Below are positions 1 through 5,805 of a DNA stretch of 23,269 nucleotides, piece by piece (the stretch's first letter is position 1; each line of letters begins with the position of its first letter). A program made the position numbers and the translations under genes. The notes below the pieces were generated by a model that saw only the letters and a list, made by a program, of their open reading frames with translations, did no database searches and was not told the DNA's origin. Origin of the DNA: a virus; the IMG/VR virus record IMGVR_UViG_3300006805_000169, positions 1 to 23,269 of that record; one strand, 5' to 3'.

Positions 1-535
1 GATCACGTTCATACGGCACGACGGTTACGCGCAGCTCGCGATTGATGTGATCAACCTGGTGGAGTGATTTGCTTTCGTAGCCAATCAAGTCTTCTGGCGT
101 AGAGACCAGGCAATACGCAATGTCTGCCCGTGGCTTGTCCCACAGCATCATGTAGGCTCGCAGCTGCCATTCGTAGCCCTTATCCTCACCCTGGTCAGCC
201 AGCACCGGGAAGGTGGTCAGACACCAGCTTGATTTGATATCAATGATCCTGTCCTCCGCCACAATGTCAGCCTCGCCAGTTATCCAGGCGTTGTTCTTGC
301 GCTCAGTGTTTTTGCTGTGGCTTGTCAGATGGACAGCGTTGTACAAATCAATGGATTCGTCTTCAACCTGGATGCCTTTCTCCATGTACTTGCTGCTGAC
401 CCGATCGTCGTAGCCGTAAATAAACTCTTTGGCCAGCTTGGTCACGTAAGTCTTAGCCCCAACAGACAATTCATCTTTGCCTTTGCCGTCGGTCATGATT
501 GCGCTCAATGCGCTGGCGCGAAATAGGATGCTCAT
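1..535 (-). CDS. PD-(D/E)XK exonuclease (YqaJ/RecB-like), partial at window edge
   Basis: Reading leftward from an ATG at 535, the frame stays open to base 1, so 178 codons are visible and the C-terminus is missing. Residues fit a PD-(D/E)XK nuclease: KGIQVEDESI at 53-62 (candidate helix Glu), GEAD with Asp90, DIK at 99-101, and a QLRAY motif at 124-128 as in RecB/YqaJ-type exonucleases. Such enzymes digest one strand of linear duplex DNA to expose single strands for annealing. The start overlaps the stop of the upstream Rad52-like gene as ATGA, so the two are probably translationally coupled and act as an exonuclease-annealase pair. The catalytic motifs are seen; the substrate and polarity are inferred. 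It could also be a Cas4-like nuclease, but no Cys cluster is visible. Confidence 0.8.
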   Translation of the reverse strand, partial: MSILFRASALSAIMTDGKGKDELSVGAKTYVTKLAKEFIYGYDDRVSSKYMEKGIQVEDESIDLYNAVHLTSHSKNTERKNNAWITGEADIVAEDRIIDIKSSWCLTTFPVLADQGEDKGYEWQLRAYMMLWDKPRADIAYCLVSTPEDLIGYESKSLHQVDHINRELRVTVVPYERD

Positions 536-1086
536 AGTGTTGCCTTTCTTGCGTCTTTGGCCTTGGTGATCTGATCACGGGCGATCTGGTCATCACCCAC
601 TGTTTTGATTCCCCTAAAGAATGCTTCTTTCAGTTGGTCAGGCGTTGTGCAGGCTTCAATGTCTGCCAGAAGTGCTTTAACTGTGGAGTCCGTCACTTTG
701 GATTTGCTGCCAGCATCGTCATCTAGGTGTAAGTCACCCTTGTGCCACAAGTCCAAGGCTGCGCCAAAGCGCATTGCAGCATTACGCAGGGCATCACCAA
801 TTACTTCCTTGATTGCATCGCCACCTGTTTTGCTGCCTGCGTGACCGTAGCCCAGCCGGGTAACACCGCAGACTGTCAAGCGGATCCACATACCCCCCAT
901 GTCATCCATCACTGGCAGACCGTGAGGGCTGATGGCAAGCGGCTCCCAGTTCCATGCCGGGTCAGTGTCCAGCAAACGATCAGTCAATGCTGCGTGTCCA
1001 ACGTAGGCTAACTTTACCCCGCCTTTCGGCAGGTAGCTGATCTGGTGATCTGGGAATGGTTTCCGCAGTTCTTGCAATTTATCCAT
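532..1086 (-). CDS. Rad52-like single-strand annealing protein
   Basis: 184 residues. The centre (about 65-115) has a beta-rich stretch followed by GDALRNAAMRFGAALDLW, which resembles the DALK/R..A..FG..LYLW signature of the Rad52/Sak/DdrA superfamily of phage annealases. The N-terminal region YVGHAALTDRLLDTDPAW is, from memory, shared with hypothetical recombination proteins of many phages. The C-terminus is charged and helical, probably a protein-interaction tail. The role is to coat and anneal single-stranded DNA made by the exonuclease encoded immediately downstream (ATGA overlap at 532-535). A strong Shine-Dalgarno AAGGAG (complement of 1094-1099) fixes the ATG at 1086. The superfamily assignment is by motif only; a plain hypothetical protein remains possible. 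Confidence 0.72.
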   Translation of the reverse strand: MDKLQELRKPFPDHQISYLPKGGVKLAYVGHAALTDRLLDTDPAWNWEPLAISPHGLPVMDDMGGMWIRLTVCGVTRLGYGHAGSKTGGDAIKEVIGDALRNAAMRFGAALDLWHKGDLHLDDDAGSKSKVTDSTVKALLADIEACTTPDQLKEAFFRGIKTVGDDQIARDQITKAKDARKATL

Positions 1087-1267
1087 AAAAAGTCTCCTTG
1101 ATTTCTAATGGTTCTTCGCTTTCAGCAAAAAGAGTGATTTCCGTTTTGTTGCCGTTTTCGTCAGTTATTGACAACTTGCGCCGCCAGTACAAACCAACTT
1201 TACTTGTCAATTCATTTGTCTCAGTCAGTTCAATTAATTTAACTCGGTGAAGCATGATGGTTGTCAT
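1079..1267 (-). CDS. Small hypothetical protein, 62 aa
   Basis: I do not recognise this protein. It begins MTTIMLHRVKLIEL and has a Tyr-Trp-Arg-Arg strand followed by charged beta-like segments (KLSITDENGNKTEITLF), suggesting a small beta-rich fold. The ATG at 1267 is preferred over a longer same-frame start at 1426, because AAGGAA (complement of 1273-1278) lies 7 nt upstream and the longer form would overlap the well-formed upstream gene. Its TAA at 1079-1081 overlaps the first codons of the Rad52-like gene. It lies in the leftward early operon, so a role in recombination or host takeover is possible but unsupported. Confidence 0.6.
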   Translation of the reverse strand: MTTIMLHRVKLIELTETNELTSKVGLYWRRKLSITDENGNKTEITLFAESEEPLEIKETFYG

Positions 1268-1268
1268 T

Positions 1269-1463
1269 TCATTTCCTTTCGTATGCAAGTTCAATTTCAA
1301 GTTCTTTAACGTGTTCCGTAGCGTTAGCCAGCAGGTACGACATTTCCCGCAGCTTGCTGTGCAGCATCCCAACCTCAAATGCCAGCCGGTCAGCCGGGTC
1401 AGCGCCTTCGTAAGCACGGTTGGCAATGTCTGTAATTCCAGACAAGATATCTTCGATCTTCAC
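1269..1463 (-). CDS. Small helical hypothetical protein, 64 aa
   Basis: GTG start at 1463; the GTGA overlap with the stop of the upstream membrane-protein gene supports this choice. The sequence is almost entirely predicted helical, and residues 30-64 (VGMLHSKLRE...HVKELEIELAYERK) have a heptad-like spacing of hydrophobic residues, so it may form a coiled-coil dimer. There are no catalytic motifs and no cysteines. One nucleotide separates its TGA from the ATG of the next gene, and its last codons provide the Shine-Dalgarno for that gene. The function is unknown. Confidence 0.58.
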   Translation of the reverse strand: MKIEDILSGITDIANRAYEGADPADRLAFEVGMLHSKLREMSYLLANATEHVKELEIELAYERK

Positions 1464-1729
1464 AATTGCACTTTCTGGGTCTTGTGACCCCGTTTAGTAA
1501 AACATTGGACACTGCCGTTTTCCAGCTTTGTCCAGCCTGCGTTATCGCCACACATCTGTTGTGCAGCCTTCTCAAACCTCGCCAGAGCCGCCTGCTCACG
1601 CTGAGTAGCCTTGGCATCACTTGCCGCATCAATCGCAGCCTGGTGATCGCTAGGCCCGTCTAGCAGGTATGCCGTAGACAGCACCGCCGCCACCGCTACA
1701 GCCAGCGTCCAGTTAATTGCGTGATTCAT
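1460..1729 (-). CDS. Small membrane-anchored or secreted hypothetical protein, 89 aa
   Basis: Residues 7-22 form a hydrophobic helix (WTLAVAVAAVLSTAYLL) with few charges before it, followed by a polar, Ala/Gln-rich helical region and a C-terminal part with two cysteines (C60, C76) and a basic end. This is consistent with a single-pass inner-membrane protein with a periplasmic domain, possibly disulfide-bonded. The ATG at 1729 overlaps the upstream stop as ATGA, and its own TGA overlaps the next GTG. An Rz-like spanin is an alternative because of the topology, but its place in an early leftward recombination operon and the lack of a nested partner gene argue against it. The function is unknown. 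Confidence 0.62.
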   Translation of the reverse strand: MNHAINWTLAVAVAAVLSTAYLLDGPSDHQAAIDAASDAKATQREQAALARFEKAAQQMCGDNAGWTKLENGSVQCFTKRGHKTQKVQL

Positions 1730-2055
1730 TCTGCGTTCCTATCTTCGTAGCGTTCCTGGCCCTTGTCGTACTGATCATGTTCAGCCTGGACCGCCATGTC
1801 CTCAAGCGCTTCTTCTTCAATCGTGCCGGCCAGATCGCCAATCACTTCGCTGATATCAACGCCTTCAACCAATGCCCAGATAAGTTCGATGGCGGCTGCA
1901 CTGCCAGGGTGATCGTAGGTGGCACGTTCTTCTTCCTCGAAAGTTAGATAGCAATCCAGCACCAGGCCGCCGCTTGTCTCGAAACGATGGTTGTACAGAC
2001 CGTACAGATCTGTCTTCGTTGGCTTGTAGCCAGTTGTCCAGATGGGAGTTTTCAT
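1726..2055 (-). CDS. Acidic hypothetical protein, 109 aa
   Basis: I do not recognise this protein. The N-terminal half (about 1-50) is beta-like with many Tyr residues (GYKPTKTDLYGLYNHRF), and the C-terminal half is a strongly acidic helix (TIEEEALEDMAVQAEHDQYD). Overall acidity would suit a DNA mimic or an inhibitor of a host DNA-binding protein, but this is only an inference from charge. The ATG at 2055 follows a weak purine-rich site (AAAGAA). The TGA at 1726-1728 overlaps the next gene as ATGA. An intercistronic hairpin lies between this gene and the first gene of the operon. Confidence 0.6.
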   Translation of the reverse strand: MKTPIWTTGYKPTKTDLYGLYNHRFETSGGLVLDCYLTFEEEERATYDHPGSAAAIELIWALVEGVDISEVIGDLAGTIEEEALEDMAVQAEHDQYDKGQERYEDRNAE

Positions 2056-2067
2056 GATGTTCTTTCA

Positions 2068-2081
2068 GGGGCCGTAGCCCC
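2068..2081 (-). other. Intercistronic hairpin with UACG tetraloop
   Basis: On the leftward transcript the sequence reads GGGGC-TACG-GCCCC, a perfect 5-bp GC stem closed by a C(UACG)G loop of the stable UNCG class. It sits between the first and second genes of the leftward operon, with no U-tract after it in that direction. It may be an RNA stability or processing element, or a weak terminator for rightward readthrough, where GTTTGGTTT follows it. Confidence 0.5.
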
Positions 2082-2088
2082 GTTTGGT

Positions 2089-2286
2089 TTAGGTTGAACG
2101 AACACACCCATCGCAATTGCATGGAATTACGCTGTCTTTGGCGTATTGCCGCAACTCCTTCATTGAGTCAAAACCCATCGTGTGGCAAAGGTCTTGTTCA
2201 TCAAGGCGAAAACCATCAGGCAGATTTAAGATGTAAACGCCATCGTCAGTGTCTACGTCACGGGAAACATTGAGTTTGTATTTCAT
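2089..2286 (-). CDS. Hypothetical protein with CxCxxC end, 65 aa
   Basis: First gene of the leftward operon. The N-terminal half is beta-like and acidic (NVSRDVDTDDGVYILNLPDG). A helix SMKELRQYAKDS follows, and the C-terminus has cysteines at 56, 58 and 61 (CNCDGC), with C34 as a possible fourth ligand, so a small metal-binding site is plausible. The ATG at 2286 is about 40 nt downstream of the predicted transcription start of the divergent leftward promoter. The Shine-Dalgarno is weak (AAGAAAAT). The function is not recognised. Confidence 0.6.
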   Translation of the reverse strand: MKYKLNVSRDVDTDDGVYILNLPDGFRLDEQDLCHTMGFDSMKELRQYAKDSVIPCNCDGCVRST

Positions 2287-2326
2287 AAATTTTCTTAAAA
2301 AGACCCCTGCGGAATTGCGTTGGGGA

Positions 2327-2362
2327 TTGACGCTATTGTATAGCTAGCTAAACCAGCGTCAA
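2327..2362. promoter_or_regulatory. Inverted-repeat operator bracketing the leftward promoter
   Basis: TTGACGCT at 2327-2334 and AGCGTCAA at 2355-2362 are perfect 8-bp inverted arms with 20 bp between them. The right arm contains the -35 of the leftward promoter and the left arm covers its predicted start site. Inside lies a 10-bp palindrome, TAGCTAGCTA (2341-2350). A dimeric repressor such as the neighbouring Cro-like protein could bind either palindrome and block initiation. The geometry is seen; binding is inferred. Confidence 0.55.
2335..2362 (-). promoter_or_regulatory. Leftward early sigma70-like promoter
   Basis: On the minus strand, TTGACG (2362-2357) is followed by a 16-bp spacer and TACAAT (2340-2335), each matching 5 of 6 consensus bases. 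Immediately upstream of the -35 lie three T-tracts on the plus strand (2366-2371, 2378-2382, 2386-2392), about one helical turn apart, which read as A-tracts upstream of the promoter and resemble an UP element or bend. It faces the seven-gene leftward operon beginning at 2286. Confidence 0.75.
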
Positions 2363-2425
2363 GCCTTTTTTCAACTATTTTTATCTTTTTTTCTAGGTAC
2401 TTTCCCTATGTTCATGTGTTAAGCC

Positions 2426-2436
2426 TGCTATACAAT
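2426..2436 (+). promoter_or_regulatory. Rightward early promoter -10 (extended)
   Basis: TGCTATACAAT includes TACAAT at 2431-2436. The ten bases GCTATACAAT are identical to the -10 region of the leftward promoter. I see no good -35 at 16-18 bp, but the TG upstream is extended-10-like. The usual start site, about 7 nt downstream, would fall on or next to the ATG at 2443, implying a leaderless or nearly leaderless mRNA for the Cro-like gene. Confidence 0.5.
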
Positions 2437-2442
2437 CCTGCG

Positions 2443-2601
2443 ATGCAACCTGACCTAGACACCATCATTGCGAAAGCTGGTAACAAGACTCAACTGGCGA
2501 AGCTGCTAGGCGTGACCAAGGCCGCGATCAGTCACTGGAAGGTCATCCCTGAGAAGCGCATCTGGCAGCTGAAAGTCTTGCGACCAGGGTGGTTTGCATA
2601 G
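2443..2601 (+). CDS. Cro/YdaS-like HTH repressor, 52 aa
   Basis: The protein is a single helix-turn-helix unit: KTQLAKLLGVTKAAISHWK at about residues 14-32, with the Q-L-A...GV...ISHWK pattern of Cro/YdaS-family regulators, followed by the family-typical IPEKRIWQL helix. The length (52 aa) is close to small Cro-type proteins. The ATG at 2443 is chosen over the in-frame GTG at 2416, because the longer form would read through the -10 element and would add an unrelated hydrophobic segment. It lies at the divergent control region and probably binds the operator at 2327-2362, shutting down leftward and perhaps its own transcription. No CI-like partner is visible in the window, so its role in a lysis/lysogeny choice cannot be judged. 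Confidence 0.78.
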   Translation: MQPDLDTIIAKAGNKTQLAKLLGVTKAAISHWKVIPEKRIWQLKVLRPGWFA

Positions 2602-2703
2602 TAAAATTTGGGCACGGCTAGTCTTAGCGGACGAAAAGAGGATTCTTCACCCTCCTGCCGATGTTCTTTCTCAGTGAAGCAGGCCAACGAAGTAAGGTCA
2701 AAA
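2602..2703 (+). other. Untranslated leader before the replication gene
   Basis: About 100 nt between the Cro-like stop and the next well-supported ATG. It is open in the downstream frame from a TTG at 2608, but the encoded extension is Ser/Cys-rich and outside the known domain. It contains CTTCAC (2645-2650) and GTGAAG (2674-2679), a perfect 6-bp inverted pair around a 23-nt loop, plus a CCTCC pyrimidine run. It could be an attenuator, an antitermination site or an RNA target; none is proven. Confidence 0.3.
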
Positions 2704-3471
2704 ATGCACTATTACCGTCACCACATTGGTGACTTTCTCAAAGACACCGGACACCTAAGTAACGACCAGATGGGCGTTTATCTCAGGATGCTCTGGCGAT
2801 ACTACTTAGACGAAAAGCCGCTGAAAGACGAATGCGAAAGCATTGCGTTTGCTATGCGTTCGGATGAAAAAACAGTCAATCTGATCCTGCGTCATTTCTT
2901 TGTTTTACAAGATGGTGGCTGGCGTCATAACCGCTGCGACAAAGAGATTGCCGACTATCACGAAAAGAAAGGAAAGGCGGCAAACAGTGCGAACGCACGA
3001 TGGAGCAATGCGAATGCAGTGCGAACGCATACCGAACGCAATGCGAACGAACTTGTTTTTGATGCTAACCAAGAACCAAGAACCAATAACCAAGAACCAT
3101 TATTAATACCAGTAGCTAAAGCTACTTTGTCCACAGCAAAGCTGATGAACTGTCCGCAAGATGAGATTTTGAAACTTTGGGCAAAGCACTTACCGCACCT
3201 GGCGCAGCCGAGAAGCTGGGAAGGAACGCGCAGAGCAACCACCAAGCAGCGATGGAATCAGGCCAGCAGGCCAAGCGCATACAGCCCCGATGGGTACGAG
3301 ACCGAGGCCGCAGGCATCAAGTGGTGGGACAGTTTTTTCAACTACATTGCCAGAAACACCAGCTTGGCAAACGGTTTTGAGTCTGAGGGCAGAACGTGGC
3401 GACCAGACTTGGAATGGGTTTTGAACGCCCGAAATTTTCAACGCATCATTGATGGAAAGTACACAAAATGA
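2704..3471 (+). CDS. DUF1376-type phage replication initiation protein
   Basis: From the ATG at 2704 the protein is 255 aa. The N-terminal 75 residues (MHYYRHHIGDFLKDT, LSNDQMGVYLRMLWRYYL, then a winged-helix-like segment) match the DUF1376/YdaU domain of phage replication proteins, which resembles the DnaT/DnaD-type winged helices that load host replication factors at the origin. The linker at about 100-160 is Asn/Ala-rich and of low complexity (ANSANARWSNANAV). The C-terminal domain (about 160-255) is Trp-rich and ends ARNFQRIIDGKYTK, as in many phage replication proteins. An AAGG site at 2694-2697 supports this start over the TTG at 2608. No helicase or primase gene is visible, so it may recruit the host DnaB. 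The origin was not located. Confidence 0.75.
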   Translation: MHYYRHHIGDFLKDTGHLSNDQMGVYLRMLWRYYLDEKPLKDECESIAFAMRSDEKTVNLILRHFFVLQDGGWRHNRCDKEIADYHEKKGKAANSANARWSNANAVRTHTERNANELVFDANQEPRTNNQEPLLIPVAKATLSTAKLMNCPQDEILKLWAKHLPHLAQPRSWEGTRRATTKQRWNQASRPSAYSPDGYETEAAGIKWWDSFFNYIARNTSLANGFESEGRTWRPDLEWVLNARNFQRIIDGKYTK

Positions 3472-3710
3472 GTTTTGCACCACCAGAATCAAAGAACCGT
3501 GATGACGGCCCAAGCCTGCTATGCAGCGTCAATGGCTGCGGCAACCTGTGGTCGGTAAGGATGGAAGGATCGCCACCAAAGTGTTCGCATCACCAGTGGG
3601 GCGCAAAGCCTGTCAATCAATCAACATCGACTTACAAGCAATGGGCTGACCGCCAGCCGCTGAGTAAGCCTGTTGCTGATTGGTACAAACAACCCGATGA
3701 AAAGTGGTGA
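3468..3710 (+). CDS. Zinc-ribbon-like hypothetical protein, 80 aa
   Basis: Starts inside the previous stop (ATGA at 3468-3471). Candidate metal ligands are C19, C24, C39 and H41/H42 in the region LCSVNGCGNLWSV...PKCSHHQW, a small zinc-finger-like arrangement. The C-terminal half is polar and Trp-containing (YKQWADRQPLSKPVADWYKQ). Coupling to the replication gene suggests a role near replication or DNA binding. The exact family is not recognised. Confidence 0.65.
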   Translation: MSFAPPESKNRDDGPSLLCSVNGCGNLWSVRMEGSPPKCSHHQWGAKPVNQSTSTYKQWADRQPLSKPVADWYKQPDEKW

Positions 3711-3713
3711 AAT

Positions 3714-3767
3714 ATGCCTCTAACCCGCATGGATATTGACGTTATAGCTACAAAAGGAATAGCATGA
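3714..3767 (+). CDS. Possible 17-codon leader peptide
   Basis: The interval before the methyltransferase contains ATG-CCT-CTA to TGA, encoding MPLTRMDIDVIATKGIA. Its TGA overlaps the methyltransferase ATG as ATGA, the junction used by most genes here. A GGTGA sequence lies 5-9 nt upstream of its ATG. It could couple translation of the methyltransferase to the upstream gene or act as a leader peptide. The overlap may also be a coincidence, since the methyltransferase has its own AAAGGAA site inside this ORF. Confidence 0.3.
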   Translation: MPLTRMDIDVIATKGIA

Positions 3768-4702
3768 ACAAGATTGAATTTGGTGACTGCCGTGAAACCA
3801 TGCGCCGATGGAAAGAGTTGGGAGTGAAAGTGCAGACTTGCGTGACCAGCCCACCCTACTACGGTTTGCGCGACTACGGGCATGAGGGACAGATTGGCCT
3901 TGAAGAAACGCCAGATCAGTACATAAAAGCAATGGTCGAGGTGTTTCGATGCGTCTGGGATGTGCTGGAGGACGATGGGACGTTGTGGCTGAATATTGGG
4001 GATAGTTACTACAACTATCGGCCTGGCCAAGGTCAACGCCAAGGCAAACAATCAATTGCAAGTCAGAAATTTTCAGAGGTTGAGATTTGCCATAAGCGAG
4101 GGTTAAAACTTGACGGGCTAAAAGAAAAAGACCTGATCGGCATCCCGTGGATGATGGCGTTTGCACTCCGCGCTGATGGTTGGTATTTGCGTCAGGACAT
4201 TATTTGGCACAAGCCAAACCCGATGCCTGAGTCGGTGCAAGACCGATGCACGAAAGCGCATGAGTACATTTTTTTGATGAGCAAGTCCCAAAAGTATTAT
4301 TACGATATTGATGCAATTAAAGAGCCGCTAAAAGGTGAACCAGAAACACGCAACAAAAACGGTGAAGGCTATCAGGCTGACTACGCGCATGGAGACAGGT
4401 TTAGTAAAGGAGAAAGAGTGTTTGGTGCTGACGGAATGGCTAACAAGCGCAGCGTTTGGACAGTAGCCACTAAGCCTTACAGCGGCGCTCACTTTGCCGT
4501 TTTTCCGTCAGACTTGATTGAACCTTGCATCCTTGCTGGCGCACCGGTTGGCGGTATTGTGCTTGACCCGTTTATGGGCAGCGGGACTACAGCGCAGGTA
4601 GCGCAAAACCTTGGACGTAAATATTTGGGGTGCGAATTAAACCCTGATTATTGCCAACTGCAAAACATTCGAACTGCACAACAATCATTGGAACTTGCAT
4701 GA
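3764..4702 (+). CDS. Orphan DNA methyltransferase (beta-class, N4-cytosine or N6-adenine)
   Basis: 312 residues. The catalytic motif IV, TSPPY, is at 28-32, and the S-adenosylmethionine-binding motif I, DPFMGSGTT, is at 268-276, followed by ELNPDY at 291-296. The order IV then I defines the beta class. TSPPY/SPPY is more typical of N4-cytosine enzymes, whereas DPPY is typical of N6-adenine enzymes, so the target base is unsettled. The middle (about 90-250) holds the DGTLWLNIGDSYY strand and the target-recognition region. No restriction endonuclease is nearby, so it probably protects phage DNA from host restriction or modulates gene expression. The Shine-Dalgarno AAAGGAA precedes the ATG. The stop overlaps the next ATG as ATGA. 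Confidence 0.9.
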   Translation: MNKIEFGDCRETMRRWKELGVKVQTCVTSPPYYGLRDYGHEGQIGLEETPDQYIKAMVEVFRCVWDVLEDDGTLWLNIGDSYYNYRPGQGQRQGKQSIASQKFSEVEICHKRGLKLDGLKEKDLIGIPWMMAFALRADGWYLRQDIIWHKPNPMPESVQDRCTKAHEYIFLMSKSQKYYYDIDAIKEPLKGEPETRNKNGEGYQADYAHGDRFSKGERVFGADGMANKRSVWTVATKPYSGAHFAVFPSDLIEPCILAGAPVGGIVLDPFMGSGTTAQVAQNLGRKYLGCELNPDYCQLQNIRTAQQSLELA

Positions 4703-4954
4703 ACTACTACCAAGCCCATAAGCTGCTAGACGAAACCCGCAATGGTCACAACCACACCGAAGCCGACATCACCGCAGCCCTGGAACTCACTGGAGACATT
4801 GATCCAGACGTATGCACTGATGGCGTTAGCTGGTGGGGATCAAGCCTTGAAGGATGGACGCCGCGAGTACCTACTGCAACGCTTCAAGGAATTGGAACAA
4901 GATTTTCCGGGATTGCGATCAATGATCATCGAGCGAATTAAGGCGCTGAAATGA
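4699..4954 (+). pseudogene. Small hypothetical gene split by an apparent +1 frameshift
   Basis: The ATG at 4699 overlaps the methyltransferase stop (ATGA), and frame 1 gives MNYYQAHKLLDETRNG, HTEADITAALELTGDI, a plausible helical protein that then degenerates (VCTDGVSWWGSSLEGW). Just where it degenerates, the next frame gives YALMALAGGDQALKDG, REYLLQRFKELEQDF and ends at 4954 with a TGA that overlaps the rusA ATG, again as ATGA. The span is 256 nt, one more than a multiple of three. The simplest reading is one gene of about 84 aa with one extra base between about 4795 and 4815, from a real mutation, a sequencing error, or programmed +1 frameshifting. The unbroken frame-1 ORF ends at 4941. The function is unknown. 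Confidence 0.6.
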
Positions 4955-5373
4955 TGCAAATTATGTTCACAGTGCCTGGACAGCCGCACGGCAAAGGGCG
5001 ACCGCGGTTTGCTCGACGAGGAAACTTTGTCAAAACTTACACCGATGCCAAGACAGCCAGTTACGAAGACCAGATCAGGTTTTATGCACTTCAAGCGATG
5101 GGAAGCAGTGAACCGCTTAAAACGGCGCTAGAGGCTTTTATTTACATTAGGCTAGCAGTGCCTAAGTCATACCCTAAAAAGCGAGTGGAGGCCTGTTTAA
5201 GTGGCTCTGAGTGGCCTTGCAAGAAGCCAGATCTAGACAATGTTGTGAAATCTTTCATGGATGGCATGAACGGCATTGTTTACATGGATGACTCGCAAGT
5301 GGTGGAGATCCACACAACAAAGGTGTACGCAGAGACTGCTGGCGTGGATGTACTGATTAAGGAAAAAGAATGA
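4951..5373 (+). CDS. rusA: RusA-like Holliday junction resolvase
   Basis: 140 residues, close to the usual size for RusA. The N-terminus, FTVPGQPHGKGRPRF, is the typical basic opening of the family, and KKPDLDN (D94, D96) followed by MDGMNGIVYMDD (D104, D113, D114) supplies the acidic metal-binding residues expected in the dimeric active site. It would cleave four-way junctions made during recombination-dependent replication and so debranch DNA before packaging. The start is one of two tandem ATGs (4951 or 4954), and its stop overlaps ninB as ATGA. It fits with the exonuclease and annealase of the leftward arm. Confidence 0.93.
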   Translation: MMQIMFTVPGQPHGKGRPRFARRGNFVKTYTDAKTASYEDQIRFYALQAMGSSEPLKTALEAFIYIRLAVPKSYPKKRVEACLSGSEWPCKKPDLDNVVKSFMDGMNGIVYMDDSQVVEIHTTKVYAETAGVDVLIKEKE

Positions 5374-5774
5374 AAGTCACAGTATGGGAACCCGTCCAGG
5401 CACACAAAGAGATGCTGACCGTGATCTGGCCGATGCTTAAGTCAATGCTGATGGCAGGCCACCGGATGACAATTGAGATCAAGCAGAGCAAACGCAGTGT
5501 GGAACAAAACTCAATGTTTCACAGCATGATTGACAAAATAGCCAAACAAATGGCCACGGCTGGCAGCACCTGGACAAGTGACGATTGGAAACGGCTCTTG
5601 ATCGACCAGTGGGCGCACGACACAAACAGGAAAATCGGCAAGGTCTGTCCGAGCCTAGATGGGGAGCGAATCGTCCAGCTGGGCCTGCAAAGCCACAAAT
5701 TCACGACAACGGAGAGCAGCGAGTTTATTGAATTCTTGTACGCTTGGGCAACAAACAAAGGATTGACGTTGTAA
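5370..5774 (+). CDS. ninB: NinB/Orf-family recombination mediator
   Basis: 134 residues. The sequence RMTIEIKQSKRSVEQNSMFH and the following HSMIDKIAKQM, TWTSDDWKRLLIDQW and FIEFLYAWATNKGL stretches match the NinB (lambda Orf) family in order and length. In lambda, Orf binds single-stranded DNA and SSB and substitutes for host RecFOR in loading recombinases. It directly follows RusA with an ATGA overlap, an arrangement that is common in lambdoid nin-type regions. It is the last gene before a hairpin terminator. Confidence 0.88.
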   Translation: MKVTVWEPVQAHKEMLTVIWPMLKSMLMAGHRMTIEIKQSKRSVEQNSMFHSMIDKIAKQMATAGSTWTSDDWKRLLIDQWAHDTNRKIGKVCPSLDGERIVQLGLQSHKFTTTESSEFIEFLYAWATNKGLTL

Positions 5775-5805
5775 TGTGCTACATTTGCAAAGCAGTTGCC
5801 CTTTT

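Noticed and set aside
213-526. Plus-strand ORFs opposite the exonuclease
   Set aside because: The minus strand has the full PD-(D/E)XK motif set and an ATGA junction; the plus-strand ORFs have neither.
2416-2442. GTG start for a longer Cro-like protein
   Set aside because: It would translate through the -10 element and adds a hydrophobic tail not seen in the HTH family.
2608-2703. TTG start for a longer replication protein
   Set aside because: The added residues are outside the DUF1376-type domain, and the ATG at 2704 has a proper AAGG site. Kept only as a possibility in the leader finding.
3632-4166. Two long minus-strand ORFs opposite the methyltransferase
   Set aside because: The plus strand carries clear methyltransferase motifs; the antisense translations are low in family-like features.
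4742-4954. Separate 70-aa gene in the second frame before rusA
   Set aside because: Its first ~25 residues are Pro/Thr-rich and look non-native, and it has no Shine-Dalgarno. It is better explained as the second half of a frameshifted gene.
5763-5790. TTGACG followed by TACATT before the terminator
   Set aside because: Only 11 bp separate the boxes, which is too short for a sigma70 promoter.
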